From Sediminibacterium roseum (GTDB lineage Bacteria; Bacteroidota; Bacteroidia; Chitinophagales; Chitinophagaceae), in the NCBI RefSeq assembly GCF_009939005.1, contig NZ_JAACJS010000002.1, positions 980,685 to 1,044,684 on the forward strand: a stretch of DNA of 64,000 bases. Reading direction: 5' to 3'. The notes under the pieces were generated by a model. It did not search any database. It was not told the origin of the DNA and saw nothing but the letters and a program-made list of their open reading frames with translations. How positions within the stretch are numbered: position 1 is the stretch's first letter; the number at the start of each line of letters is the position of its first letter. Positions 54,001 to 61,432 of this stretch are shown here, in pieces. The position numbers and the translations under genes are program-made.

Positions 54001-55379
54001 ATACGGCCAATTACCGCAGCCGCGTTCCGGGTTATATGGACAGCACACAATACATAGGCCAGAACTGGAAATCGATGGCGCCGGGGCTGGATTATGTTTT
54101 CGGGAAACAACCGGATGCGGCATGGCTCGATAAACAGGGGTCGAAAGGCTTGATCACACGCGACAGCACATTCAACTTCCTGTTCCGCCAGACTTTTGAG
54201 CAGCGCCTGAGCATAACGGCCCAGCTCGAACCGATACGTGAGTTCATCGTTGACCTCAATTTAGAAAGAACATTCACCAAAGAATACACCGAACTGTTCA
54301 AGGATACAACAGGATCTGCGGGATTAAGACACCTGAACCCGCTGGCGAGCGGCGGATTTAATGTATCGTATATTTCATTCAACACCTTATTCGGTAAACA
54401 GAACCCGAACGAGATCTCGGCAACGTTCAGGACATTTGAAAACAACAGGCTCATCATCAGTAAAAGGGTGGCAGAGCAGAACCCTTACTGGCAAGCGCTT
54501 CCGAACGGGCAGAAATTTACTGCCGACGGTTATGCAAAAGGATACGGCCGTTATGCGCAGGATGTATTGGTGCCTGCCTTCATTGCAGCGTACACGAAGA
54601 AAGATCCGAACTCGGTTGCGCTCATCAAACAGTCCAATCCAAACATCAGCGCCAACCCGTTCAGCGGCATCATTCCGAAACCGAACTGGAAACTGAGTTA
54701 TACGGGGTTGAGCAAGATGCCGGCATTGGCCAATATTTTTACAAGCATCAACATCTCGCATGGTTACAACGGCAACCTGAGCATGAACAGTTTCAACAGC
54801 GCACTGCTTTACCAGGATCCGTTCCGATTCAGTGCGCCAGGGTTTATCGATACGGTAAGCGGTAATTTTATTCCTTATTTCCTCGTGCCAAACATTACGA
54901 TCAAAGAATCGTTTGAACCATTGATCGGCTTTGATGTAACAACCGTTGACAACCTTAGCCTCACGTTCCGCTATGCAAAAAGCAGGCAGTTGAGCTTGAG
55001 CCTGATCGATTACCAGTTGAGTGAGAGCCGCAGCACAGAATGGGTATTTGGTGCGGGATTGAAAAAGAAAGGGGTGAAACTTCCATTCAGGCTGCCGGGT
55101 GCAAAAGGAAAAGTATTGCAGAACGACCTGAACCTGCGCCTCGATGTTTCCATGCGCGATGTTTCAACAAGCAACAGCAGGCTAGACCAGGCGAATGCAT
55201 ATGGAACCGGCGGGCAAAAAGAGATCACCATACAACCGTCGGTTGATTATGTGCTGAACAACAGGATCAACATCAAACTCTTCTTTGACCAGCGGAGAAC
55301 GATACCATACATTTCAACCTCTGCACCGATGACGAATACAAGGGCGGGAATCAATATCAGGGTGTCGCTGGCGCAGTAA
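48069..55379 (+). CDS. sprA: SprA, outer-membrane translocon of the type IX secretion system
   Basis: SprA is a giant single-chain beta-barrel that forms the type IX secretion pore and is needed for gliding in flavobacteria. The product of about 2436 residues has normal SprA size. A signal peptide (KKAVQRLAYIAFLLLPAMG, cleavage after ARA) is followed by the SprA N-terminal region (PSRNPFDLRDTSLIKRDIQYDP) and long alternating beta segments to the C-terminal TRAGINIRVSLAQ. No ATG is available: an in-frame stop is at 48048-48050, so translation starts at a TTG, either 48069 or 48099. The second gives a more typical 23-residue signal peptide; I report the longer frame. ruvA lies 42 bases upstream. 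Confidence 0.92.
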   Translation: MYPPVTKLNCLKKAVQRLAYIAFLLLPAMGARAQQQKDSVHFPISDRRGDPYSNPSRNPFDLRDTSLIKRDIQYDPATRQYYIIEKVGNKFYRVPTVLTFDEFMRLQSQKDEADYFRKRANALTALNLKTQRPKMRVYDKLFDRIFGTTANGLKVNIVPTGEVNIMAGYQGQNIENPTLPERARRNGGFDFDMNAKLNVNANIGDKLKFPINYNTLSNFGFDNQLKLDYKGMDDEIIKSLEAGNISFQSRSTLMPSAQNLFGVKTQLQFGKLFVTAALANQRSTRQSVGLSGGTATQNFSKKLDDYEENRHFLMAQYFRNTYNKTMSNLPVVNSQVQVQRIEVWVTNRTGATTDARDIVGFMDLAEPQPFNPNVHGTPGAGQLPANGANDLYNSLNGNQAARNPSAINSILIARGLRPVDDYEKTFARKLNPTEYYFNPQVGFVSVNVQLQSDEVLAVAYQYTYNGRVYQVGEFSQDVALDSTKGVQKVLFLKLLKATSQRTSLPIWGWMMKNVYSLDLFGGIQKDDFKLNVLYEEPSGGLKRYLPESSPAVDGKSLLRILNLDRLNNRNDPQPDGVFDYVEGFTVLPTMGRVIFPVLEPFGRDLDTLAFSGQPLATRRKYVYYQLYDSIKAIAQTYANLNRFVMQGQIKGSAGGSEIQLNAFNIPPGSVTVTAGGQVLREGLDYTIDYNLGTVKILNAGILSSNVPVNVSFENNAGFGVQQRNFTGLRLDYVANKKLTLGTSFMRLAERPFFTKMSYGDDPISNSMYGFDISYRSELPGLTRLLDKLPFYSTRARSAITAYGEAAVLKPGHPSQIGSGSSGLIYIDEFEGTRTSIDLRFPLVAWTLASTPQGNPRFPEAGLTDSIDYNFNRAKLAYYNIEPNLQDRNSTTNPLRRNLAELSDPRVRQVYTNELFPQRTTNITDVQASTFDLAFYPREKGPYNYEYRPTQIDTAGKLLRPQDRWGGLMRAIDQTDFETGNIEYIETWMQDPFILNPTSAGGKMHINLGNVSEDILKDGKRFFENGLNTPKIPASVDSTSTWGVTPVNPIQVTQAFSNDPDDRPYQDVGFDGLDDAGEIRRKGYILQRLGNNFGTSSSAYRKAAADPSSDNYTWYRDPVFDALGTGILGRYKNYNNPQGNSPLASTSSQFTSAATLYPDNEDLNRDNTLNETESYYEYDIELKPGMDVGITPFITDKRRVRVVSADGVERFENWFLFRIPVKGYTRKIGTIPDFKSIRFARLYLTDFSDSVVLRLARLDLVRNQWRQFQFNVDTTGQYTPVNNAGGTTFNTLAVNLEENSSRTPVNYIMPPGIERVQLLSNNGVNLQQNEQAMSLKVTNLFTGNSRAVVKTMNLDMRQYGRLSMFLHAESVVGQRAIADDEMNAIVRIGQDFLNNYYEIKIPLKITPPGRYTVGQEEKVWPAANNLDIALRALIDLKIKRNNAGASVTNIYRQQLDNKTISILGNPNLGEVRGIMIAIENPFKPDGQPITTEVWANELRLSELDEHGGWAALGRVDLTLADLGTVTVSANTHSNGFGTIEQRVNERYRDNLLQFDAAASIDVGKLVPRQARLSLPVYASINRTVLTPQYDPYDLDVLYKEKLNGAAKDKRDSIRNAAVDQTTIRTINLTNARILPGSGKPGLFRLSNLDFSYAYSQIQQSNPVILSNTVTRQRGALGYTFVGGSSFIEPFKKLIRWQSPWVSFIKDFNFNLKPSFLSFRADINRQFGEFIPRIVNTVDSKVERVDTTYDKYFTFDRYYGARWDLTRSLNFDFNAINNARIDEPFGKIDTKEKKDSVRKNLFKGGRNTLYTQKATLTYALPLSKIPLTDWIRANYSYSASYNWIGASRLAVNLGNTIENSQENTFRAEFNFASLYAKSKWLRALDNIPAPKPKPDPRNPVGVKDFPSKNPLGDAIPTKEEIAKGLKGKARRDAVKKWRQMKRDARTADKLARANQPIELNGITRTAGKLLTAVRNIGVTYTANYRSRVPGYMDSTQYIGQNWKSMAPGLDYVFGKQPDAAWLDKQGSKGLITRDSTFNFLFRQTFEQRLSITAQLEPIREFIVDLNLERTFTKEYTELFKDTTGSAGLRHLNPLASGGFNVSYISFNTLFGKQNPNEISATFRTFENNRLIISKRVAEQNPYWQALPNGQKFTADGYAKGYGRYAQDVLVPAFIAAYTKKDPNSVALIKQSNPNISANPFSGIIPKPNWKLSYTGLSKMPALANIFTSINISHGYNGNLSMNSFNSALLYQDPFRFSAPGFIDTVSGNFIPYFLVPNITIKESFEPLIGFDVTTVDNLSLTFRYAKSRQLSLSLIDYQLSESRSTEWVFGAGLKKKGVKLPFRLPGAKGKVLQNDLNLRLDVSMRDVSTSNSRLDQANAYGTGGQKEITIQPSVDYVLNNRINIKLFFDQRRTIPYISTSAPMTNTRAGINIRVSLAQ

Positions 55380-55454
55380 GAAGTAGTTTACGGGTTGAAC
55401 GAGAGATAGGCATGTAAATGTGCCCGGCTAAAAGAATTCCAACAAGCGGTTATA

Positions 55455-55491
55455 AAAAAAGCTGCCCCACATTAAAGGGGGCAGCTTTTTT
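55455..55491. terminator. Strong bidirectional terminator after sprA
   Basis: AAAAAAGCTGCCCC (55455-55468) pairs perfectly with GGGGCAGCTTTTTT (55478-55491) over 14 bases, with A- and T-runs on both sides. It separates sprA from the converging ABC exporter. Confidence 0.93.
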
Positions 55492-55512
55492 CTATTTGTT
55501 GAGTAAGGCTGA

Positions 55513-56856
55513 TCAGTTACTGCGGAAAGCCCATTTGAACATTTCCTTCCAGGACACTTTCTTTCCATACATCAAAAGGCCGGTTCTGTAGATCTTACCC
55601 GCCAGCCATGTGGTGAATATAAACCCGGCGGCAAGCGTTAACATGCTCGTAGCAAGTTGCCAGTAAGGAACCGTTCCCGGTACACCGAACGAAACCCGCG
55701 CCATCATTACGATTGGTGAGCTGAATGGTATGATGCTTGCCCAGAATGCGAGCGGACTGGTAGGGTTTTGAATAACGCTTGTCATGATCACAAAAGAGAA
55801 GATGATCGGCATCATGATCGGCAATGTTAGGTTTTGTGAGGCCTGGATGTCTTCCATCACGCTTCCTACCGCAGCGAAGAGCGCAGCATAAAACAGGTAA
55901 CCGCCAAGGAAATAGAAAATGAAACAGCCGATGATCACCGGCCAGTTGGCAGTGTTCATAGAGTGAGTTACGGCATACAGTTTCTGTGCGCCCTCACTGG
56001 CCTGCACCATTCCGCCACCCGGCATGATGCCCCCGTTCTGCTGCAATGTTTTTGCCTGCTCCAGTACATCGTGCGGGATGAAACCCTGCGCAGCGGTGAT
56101 CAGCACAAACATCAGAATGATCCACAATAAAAACTGGGTAATACCTACGGCGCCAACACCAATGATCTTTCCCATCATCAGCTGGAATGGTTTTACGCTG
56201 CTCACGATCACTTCCGCAATGCGGTTCGTTTTTTCTTCCATTACACCGCGCATCAGCATCATTCCATACACAAGCATTGTGATGTAGATGAGAATACCGC
56301 AGGCGTAACCGATCATCGTGGCCATACCTTCGTTGCTTTCGGTTGCCTTGTTGTCGTTGGTGAGCTGTTCTGTTTTCAGCTCGGCAAACTGCGATTCTTT
56401 GTGGATGGAATCGAGCTGCGATTTGCGGATGCCGTTGTCCTGTAATCGTTGGTCCTCGATGGCGGCATTGATGCGTCTTTCAACCGATTTTTTCAACCCG
56501 TAACCCAGGCTTTTTTCGGAGCGGATGATGTAGTTGGTTTTGCCCTGCGGGTTGCTCAAATCGGAGATCAGTAAAATATCGGTGTAGCCTTTTGCAATGA
56601 AATTGCTCGTATCAACACCTTCGGGGAAGCTGAACTCGAGTTCCTCGGTTCCTTTCAGGTTGTTTTTGAAGATCCCGCTTTTGTCTATTACCGCAATGTT
56701 GTGTTTGGATGTATTGTTGCCGCGGATCGACATCCATATATTGATGCCGAACAAGCCTGCAAACAGGAGCGGCGTAAGCAACGTGGAAAGAATGAACGCT
56801 TTGTTACGTACCCTTGATACGTATTCGCGTTTTATGATCAGTGCTATTTTATTCAT
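55513..56856 (-). CDS. ABC transporter permease, NatB/ABC-2 type
   Basis: A 447-residue membrane protein with one N-terminal transmembrane helix (about 22-43, after IIKREYVSRVRNKAFI), a large extracytoplasmic domain (about 45-180), then five or six C-terminal helices (GYACGILIYITMLVYGMMLMRG, TQFLLWIILMFVLI, FIFYFLGGYLFYAALFAAVG and later). The motif MEEKTNRIAEVIVSSVKPFQLMMGK after helix 2 is the coupling segment of NatB-type sodium or drug exporters. It is 27 bases after its ATPase. Substrate unknown. Confidence 0.88.
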   Translation of the reverse strand: MNKIALIIKREYVSRVRNKAFILSTLLTPLLFAGLFGINIWMSIRGNNTSKHNIAVIDKSGIFKNNLKGTEELEFSFPEGVDTSNFIAKGYTDILLISDLSNPQGKTNYIIRSEKSLGYGLKKSVERRINAAIEDQRLQDNGIRKSQLDSIHKESQFAELKTEQLTNDNKATESNEGMATMIGYACGILIYITMLVYGMMLMRGVMEEKTNRIAEVIVSSVKPFQLMMGKIIGVGAVGITQFLLWIILMFVLITAAQGFIPHDVLEQAKTLQQNGGIMPGGGMVQASEGAQKLYAVTHSMNTANWPVIIGCFIFYFLGGYLFYAALFAAVGSVMEDIQASQNLTLPIMMPIIFSFVIMTSVIQNPTSPLAFWASIIPFSSPIVMMARVSFGVPGTVPYWQLATSMLTLAAGFIFTTWLAGKIYRTGLLMYGKKVSWKEMFKWAFRSN

Positions 56857-56883
56857 GGTATGAGGTTGAAGAGTTGAGTAAGG

Positions 56884-57819
56884 TTATTGTACAGGTTGAA
56901 ACGCTCTCGTGGTGGCCTTTGTGCCTTCCACCAGCCCGATGAAAATATCATTAAGCGAAGGCAGAATCTCATGAAAGGCTTCAATGGTCGTGTTCTGCTG
57001 TATAAAATGCTGCAGCACATCGTTGCTCCTGAACCCTTCTTTGATGCGTACCGTTAATGCGTTTGCCTTCTGGTCAACCAGTTCGAACGAATTTCCCTGT
57101 ACGCTGGCGGGCACTTCCTGGAGTTTGATGTGGAACTTGTTCTCCTTGAACTGCTGTTTTACATCGTTCACGGTTCCGTCGAGTATTTTCTTGCCCATGT
57201 TTACCAGCACGATATGGTCGCAGATCTCTTCTACCTGTTCCATCCTGTGCGTACTGAAAATGATGGTGCTGCCCCTTTGTGCAAGGCCGTAAATTTCATC
57301 TTTGATGAGGTTTGCATTCACGGGGTCGAGGCCGCTGAATGGCTCATCGAGTATAATGAGTTTGGGTTCGTGCAAAACGGTGGTAACAAACTGGAGTTTC
57401 TGGCTCATGCCCTTACTCAGGTCCTCAACTTTTTTGTTCCACCAGCTGTCCATTTCGAGGCGCTTGAACCAGAATTTTATTTTGGCCATTGCATCGCTGC
57501 GCGAGAGGCCCTTGAGTTGCGCCAGGTAGAGCGCCTGTTCGCCGATCTTCATTTTTTTGTAAAGGCCCCGCTCCTCGGGCATGTAGCCGATCTTGACAAT
57601 GTCGTTGTGCGGGTCAAATTCCTTTCCGTCAAACTGGATATGGCCGCTGTCGGGATAAAAGATCCCGGTGATCATACGCAGCAAGGTGGTCTTGCCGGCG
57701 CCGTTCGGCCCCAGCAAACCGAAAATGCTGCCCGGCTGGAGGGAAAAACTGATATCATCTACCGCTTTCTGGGTAGCGTAATATTTTTTCAGGTTTTGGA
57801 GTTCTAGGAGATTGTTCAT
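56884..57819 (-). CDS. ABC transporter ATP-binding protein, NatA type
   Basis: A 311-residue ATPase partner of the permease downstream. Walker A GPNGAGKT at about 37-44, Q-loop region GYMPEERGLYKKM, signature LSKGMSQKLQF at about 140, Walker B LIILDEPFSGLDPVN and the H-loop IFSTHRMEQVEEICDH, with a C-terminal DUF4162-type tail of about 90 residues. The PEERGLYKKM form is characteristic of the NatA group. Confidence 0.9.
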   Translation of the reverse strand: MNNLLELQNLKKYYATQKAVDDISFSLQPGSIFGLLGPNGAGKTTLLRMITGIFYPDSGHIQFDGKEFDPHNDIVKIGYMPEERGLYKKMKIGEQALYLAQLKGLSRSDAMAKIKFWFKRLEMDSWWNKKVEDLSKGMSQKLQFVTTVLHEPKLIILDEPFSGLDPVNANLIKDEIYGLAQRGSTIIFSTHRMEQVEEICDHIVLVNMGKKILDGTVNDVKQQFKENKFHIKLQEVPASVQGNSFELVDQKANALTVRIKEGFRSNDVLQHFIQQNTTIEAFHEILPSLNDIFIGLVEGTKATTRAFQPVQ

Positions 57820-57941
57820 AGCGGTTTTAGGTTGTGGTCAAATGTAGCGTATATTTTTTTCGCTGTACAGCGGGTTAGTAGGAATGTTCACCTAAATATT
57901 ACAGGGCGGGTACTAAAAAACGATAAATTCGCGGCATTAAT

Positions 57942-58952
57942 ATGAAAATCATGGGATCAGTCAGAAAATTTGGTGTTGCGGTTGTATTATCGGCGTTGTT
58001 GATCATTGCGGGTGGATGGGGTTTCCTCATTCACAGAACCGTTCACCAGCTGGCGGTGTACGAGCTGCCCGCTCCAATGGTCCCGTTCTTTTACCAGCAC
58101 ATGGATTACCTGGTAAGCAATGCGCCACGGCCCGACCAGCGCAGGAATACCGACAGCACGGAGGCCCCCAAGCATTTTATAGACCTGGAAATGTTCGGCA
58201 CCGATGCGGCCCATACCATGCCGGCGGATTGGGAAAGCGCGGTGAAGAAATATACCAAAGACAGCCTGCTGAAATACGGCTATGTTCCCTATCATGTTAT
58301 CTATATGAAAGGAAAACTGACAGATGCATTCAGGAAAGGCAACAAAGACAGCATCCTGTTTTATGCAACCGATCTTGGCCACTACATCGGCGATGTGAAT
58401 GTGCCTTTGCATACAAGCGTGAATTACGACGGGCAGCTCACCAACCAGAAAGGGCTGCATAGTTTGTGGGAGTCTATGATACCGGAAATACTGGTGGGAA
58501 ACTACAACCTCTATTCAGATCACAAAGCCACTTACCTGAAAGATCCGGCGGCGGCGGTATGGACGGCCATCAGGCGCTCATTCAAACTGGTGCCCGAGAT
58601 GCTGGAAAAAGAAACGGAAGTGAGCAAAAGCTTCACTCCCGAAACAAAATACCGCGTACAGATGCGCAACGGACGGGAGTCGCGTAGCTACACTTCTGAA
58701 TTTGCAAAAGCATATGCAGCGAGTTTAAAGACAAGTGTGAACGACCAGCTCATCCATTCAACCGATATGGTGGCGGATTTCTGGTATACATGCTGGGTAG
58801 ATGCCGGCAAACCCGACCTCACCAAACTATGCAATGCATGGACAGTGGAAACACAGGCAAAATTTGATGCGGAGATAAAAGCTTTCAAAGAAAACAAACT
58901 CATCGAAAATAAATTACTGCTCTCCAAACAAGGCAGCGCTCCGCGCGATTAA
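57942..58952 (+). CDS. Zinc-dependent phospholipase C/S1-P1 nuclease-like protein
   Basis: A 336-residue exported protein. A signal peptide or anchor (about 8-25) is followed by GGWGFLIHRTVHQLA, where Trp 26 and His 31/35 resemble the conserved mature N-terminus and first metal ligands of the zinc-dependent phospholipase C family. Further ligands are seen in HFIDLEMFG, in LGHYIGDVNVPLHTSVN and in LHSLWESMIP. The second motif, HYxGDxxxPLH, is the family hallmark. The substrate could be phospholipid or nucleic acid. Monocistronic, between NatA and the sensor module. Confidence 0.83.
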   Translation: MKIMGSVRKFGVAVVLSALLIIAGGWGFLIHRTVHQLAVYELPAPMVPFFYQHMDYLVSNAPRPDQRRNTDSTEAPKHFIDLEMFGTDAAHTMPADWESAVKKYTKDSLLKYGYVPYHVIYMKGKLTDAFRKGNKDSILFYATDLGHYIGDVNVPLHTSVNYDGQLTNQKGLHSLWESMIPEILVGNYNLYSDHKATYLKDPAAAVWTAIRRSFKLVPEMLEKETEVSKSFTPETKYRVQMRNGRESRSYTSEFAKAYAASLKTSVNDQLIHSTDMVADFWYTCWVDAGKPDLTKLCNAWTVETQAKFDAEIKAFKENKLIENKLLLSKQGSAPRD

Positions 58953-59057
58953 TACCGTGAAACTACGGTGCCAAAACAAGTATAAATACGGTAATTCATA
59001 AATCAGCCCTTTTCTATATTTAGGTAATTGTAATTTGATTCACCTAAACATGGCTGC

Positions 59058-59708
59058 GTGAATATTTTTTTCAACCCGGTAACAGAGCTGATCAGCGTTC
59101 TCATCGCTGCTGTTTACTATGCGAGGATCAGGTACTCGGTTAGTAAATGGTTCCTTCCATTTCTTCTTTTTGTTGCGGTTGGAGAAATGGCAGCGGGCGC
59201 TTTCCTGGAAACGAACAACATTCATATTTACTACATCATCAGCATCGGCGAATCTGTTTTTTACGGGTACCTCTTTTACCATCTTTCGAAAAACCGGTTG
59301 CTGAAAAATTTTATCAGGGTTTTCAGCTGTTTTTTTGCACTTGCGTATTTATATGGATTGATCTTTCACACAAGCAATGCTTCTTATTACATCCTGTTGC
59401 TCGCCACCAGCGGTTTTTTTCTTGCGCTGGTTTCGTTGTTGTATCTCTATGAAAGAGTGAACATTGACGATGATACCGACCTGGTAAGGCAGCCCGGTTT
59501 TTGGGTGGCATTGGGTGTGTGTATTTTTTTCTCCGGCACATCGATCGTTTTCAGCCTGCACGATTTTATTTCTAAGGAGAACCTCAGGCTTTTTGGATAT
59601 AAGTTGTACTGGATCATCCCCCAGATCCTCAGTTTCTTTTTATACACGTGCATCTCTGTTTCAATCATCCTGCACCCAAAAAGAGAACACAGGAGCGCTG
59701 AAGAATAA
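59058..59708 (+). CDS. Polytopic membrane protein next to a two-component system
   Basis: A 216-residue protein with about six or seven hydrophobic segments (about 8-22, 30-48, 54-72, 86-104, 107-127, 145-163, 182-203) and short loops; the fifth loop is acidic (ERVNIDDDTDLVRQPG). No domain was recognised. The start is a GTG at 59058; the only upstream ATG (59050) opens a three-codon frame whose TGA overlaps the GTG. The gene is 24 bases before a histidine kinase and probably acts with it as its membrane sensor. That role is inferred from context. Confidence 0.72.
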   Translation: MNIFFNPVTELISVLIAAVYYARIRYSVSKWFLPFLLFVAVGEMAAGAFLETNNIHIYYIISIGESVFYGYLFYHLSKNRLLKNFIRVFSCFFALAYLYGLIFHTSNASYYILLLATSGFFLALVSLLYLYERVNIDDDTDLVRQPGFWVALGVCIFFSGTSIVFSLHDFISKENLRLFGYKLYWIIPQILSFFLYTCISVSIILHPKREHRSAEE

Positions 59709-59732
59709 GAGCGCGCCTAAATACGAACCTGT

Positions 59733-60539
59733 ATGCATATAGATAAAGACATCATCGTCATTGCCGTTGTTGCCGGTAGTATTTTTATTGCGATGTTTGG
59801 CGTTACCACCTTCCTGATAGCCGTGAGCTTCACCAAACGCAAACGCAGGCTGCTGCTCGAGCGCGAAGTGCGCGAGGCTTACTACCAGAAAGGCGTGCTG
59901 CAGGCGCAGCTGGAAATGCAGGAACATACATTCAACATCATCAGCCAGGACATTCACGACAACGTAGGGCAGATCCTTAGTCTTGCGAAAGTGAACCTCA
60001 ACCTCCTTACCCTCGAACAAAAAGAAAATGAATCGTTCCAGCGCATCAAGGAGCTTGTGGCCAATGCGATTGCCGAACTGCGTCATTTGGGAACGGGTTA
60101 TTATGCAGAACGGCTGGTAGAAAAAGGATTGGTGGATGCGATCAGGCACCAGCTCAACCAGCTGGAAAAAACCGGCCTGTTCACCACATCCTTTGAAACG
60201 CAGCTGGAGAATGTATCGATGGAAAAGAACGACCTTATTTTTTTATACCGCATGATGCAGGAGGCGATCAACAATGTGATCAGGCATTCGGCGGCCGACC
60301 GCGTAACGGTGAGCCTGCTCCAGAAAAACGACGAGGTGCACATAAGGATCACGGACAATGGCAAAGGATTTGCGCTCACGCACAAAGATTTCAAACCCGG
60401 TATAGGCCTCAACAGCATCCGCCAGCGTGCGGAGATGATCGGCGCGAAGGCCGATATCAGCAGTACGCCGGGAACAGGAACGGTGATCCATCTTTCATTC
60501 AAGCAAAAAGCATATGATAAAAATAGCGTTGGTAGATGA
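59733..60539 (+). CDS. Sensor histidine kinase, NarL-family (HisKA_3)
   Basis: A 268-residue kinase with one N-terminal transmembrane helix (about 7-32), a short coiled coil (about 37-65), the HisKA_3 phosphoacceptor helix with His 75 in QDIHDNVGQILSLAKVNL, and a HATPase_c domain with N-box QEAINNVIRHS at 176-186, DNGKGF at 208-213 and GIGLNSIRQRA near 223. It lacks any large sensing domain, so input likely comes from the membrane protein upstream. The end overlaps the response regulator start by 26 bases, showing coupled translation. Confidence 0.92.
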   Translation: MHIDKDIIVIAVVAGSIFIAMFGVTTFLIAVSFTKRKRRLLLEREVREAYYQKGVLQAQLEMQEHTFNIISQDIHDNVGQILSLAKVNLNLLTLEQKENESFQRIKELVANAIAELRHLGTGYYAERLVEKGLVDAIRHQLNQLEKTGLFTTSFETQLENVSMEKNDLIFLYRMMQEAINNVIRHSAADRVTVSLLQKNDEVHIRITDNGKGFALTHKDFKPGIGLNSIRQRAEMIGAKADISSTPGTGTVIHLSFKQKAYDKNSVGR

Positions 60540-61158
60540 CCATGTTGTGCTGCGCCGGTCGCTCGCCATGCTTATCAAAACGATGGGTGGTTTCCAGGTG
60601 GTGATCGAAGCGGGCAACGGAACTGATTTCTTACAACAGTTGAAGGTCGGCCCCATTCCCGATATTGTACTGCTCGATGTGGCCATGCCGGTAACCGGGG
60701 GCGTGGAAACGGCAATACTGTTGCAGAAGCAATATCCCTGCATAAAGATCATCGTGCTCACGCTTGTAAAAAGCGATCACGTTAAAATGCGCATGGTCAA
60801 GAGCGGCGCGCGTGCTTATCTTTTCAAAGACTGCGACACCGAAGCATTGCGAAACGCCCTGCACGATGTACACGAAACGGGTTATCATTTCAACGAAGAT
60901 TTTACCATTGAAGAAACGCAGCAGAAAGCATCTTTCTACAAACCACCCCTCAACGCACAGCAACGCTCGTTCCTGCGCTGGGCCGCCGCCGGCCTCACGC
61001 ACCGCGAGATCGCAGACCGGATGCAGGTGAGCCAGCGCACGGTAGACAGCTACCGCGATACGCTTTTCAAAAAACTGGATATCAACTCGAGGGTGGGGCT
61101 CGTGAAATATGCGATCAGGAACGGGTTTGTTAATTTTGAAGAAGATCATGTGAGATGA
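60514..61158 (+). CDS. Response regulator, NarL/FixJ family with LuxR-type HTH
   Basis: A 214-residue transcription regulator. The receiver domain (about 1-120) has the acidic pair Asp 8/9, phosphorylation site Asp 55 in LLDVAMP and Lys 105 in YLFKD; the LuxR-type helix-turn-helix covers about 146-205 (AAAGLTHREIADRM, SQRTVDSYRDTLFKKL). It is the cognate partner of the kinase it overlaps. The stop at 61156-61158 overlaps, in another frame, the beginning of a truncated nuclease-like reading frame, so this gene marks the junction to the variable region. Confidence 0.93.
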   Translation: MIKIALVDDHVVLRRSLAMLIKTMGGFQVVIEAGNGTDFLQQLKVGPIPDIVLLDVAMPVTGGVETAILLQKQYPCIKIIVLTLVKSDHVKMRMVKSGARAYLFKDCDTEALRNALHDVHETGYHFNEDFTIEETQQKASFYKPPLNAQQRSFLRWAAAGLTHREIADRMQVSQRTVDSYRDTLFKKLDINSRVGLVKYAIRNGFVNFEEDHVR

Positions 61159-61315
61159 GCTTGCCCCTGATCTCCAAATATATTTCAAAGACGCCATTAA
61201 TGTGAATGTGCATGGATTTGATGGCGTGCATATCAGCATCAACGGCGATCAAAAAAAACTGTGGCTTGGCGAATCCAAATTGTACTCCCGAGTAATGGCA
61301 ACCGTACCAGGATAA
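61154..61315 (+). pseudogene. Truncated PD-(D/E)xK reading frame resembling HamA (DUF1837, Hachiman)
   Basis: A 53-codon open stretch without a start codon, bounded by TGA at 61151-61153 and TAA at 61313-61315. It codes INVNVHGFDGVHISI and then KKLWLGESKLYSR. The Asp of GFD, followed 18-20 residues later by the E-x-K of GESK, is the layout of a PD-(D/E)xK nuclease core, and GFDGxH ... LxLGESKLY is what I recall of DUF1837/HamA, the nuclease-like component of the Hachiman phage-defence system. Both ends are missing: nothing similar lies upstream (the response regulator does) and the frame ends soon after the motif. I read it as the remnant of a lost defence gene; the family name is from memory. 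Confidence 0.5.
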
Positions 61316-61342
61316 CTTTTTCATCTCGCCGGCGGCAGCAAT

Positions 61343-61360
61343 TAGGGGCTTTTACCCCTA
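61343..61360. promoter_or_regulatory. Small palindrome TAGGGG-N6-CCCCTA upstream of the lipoprotein gene
   Basis: TAGGGG (61343-61348) pairs with CCCCTA (61355-61360) around CTTTTA. It lies 21 bases upstream of the -7-like element at 61382, a plausible operator position, but no regulator can be named. Confidence 0.4.
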
Positions 61361-61381
61361 CCATGCAATCATCAACCAAAG

Positions 61382-61389
61382 TATATTTG
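61382..61389 (+). promoter_or_regulatory. Candidate -7 element (TATATTTG)
   Basis: TATATTTG fits TAnnTTTG exactly and lies 43 bases before the lipoprotein ATG at 61433. No matching -33 TTTG; the AGGGG palindrome sits at about that place. Confidence 0.42.
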
Positions 61390-61432
61390 CCCCCTTTAAT
61401 ATTCACAATTCCAAAACTAACCGAATGAAAAA

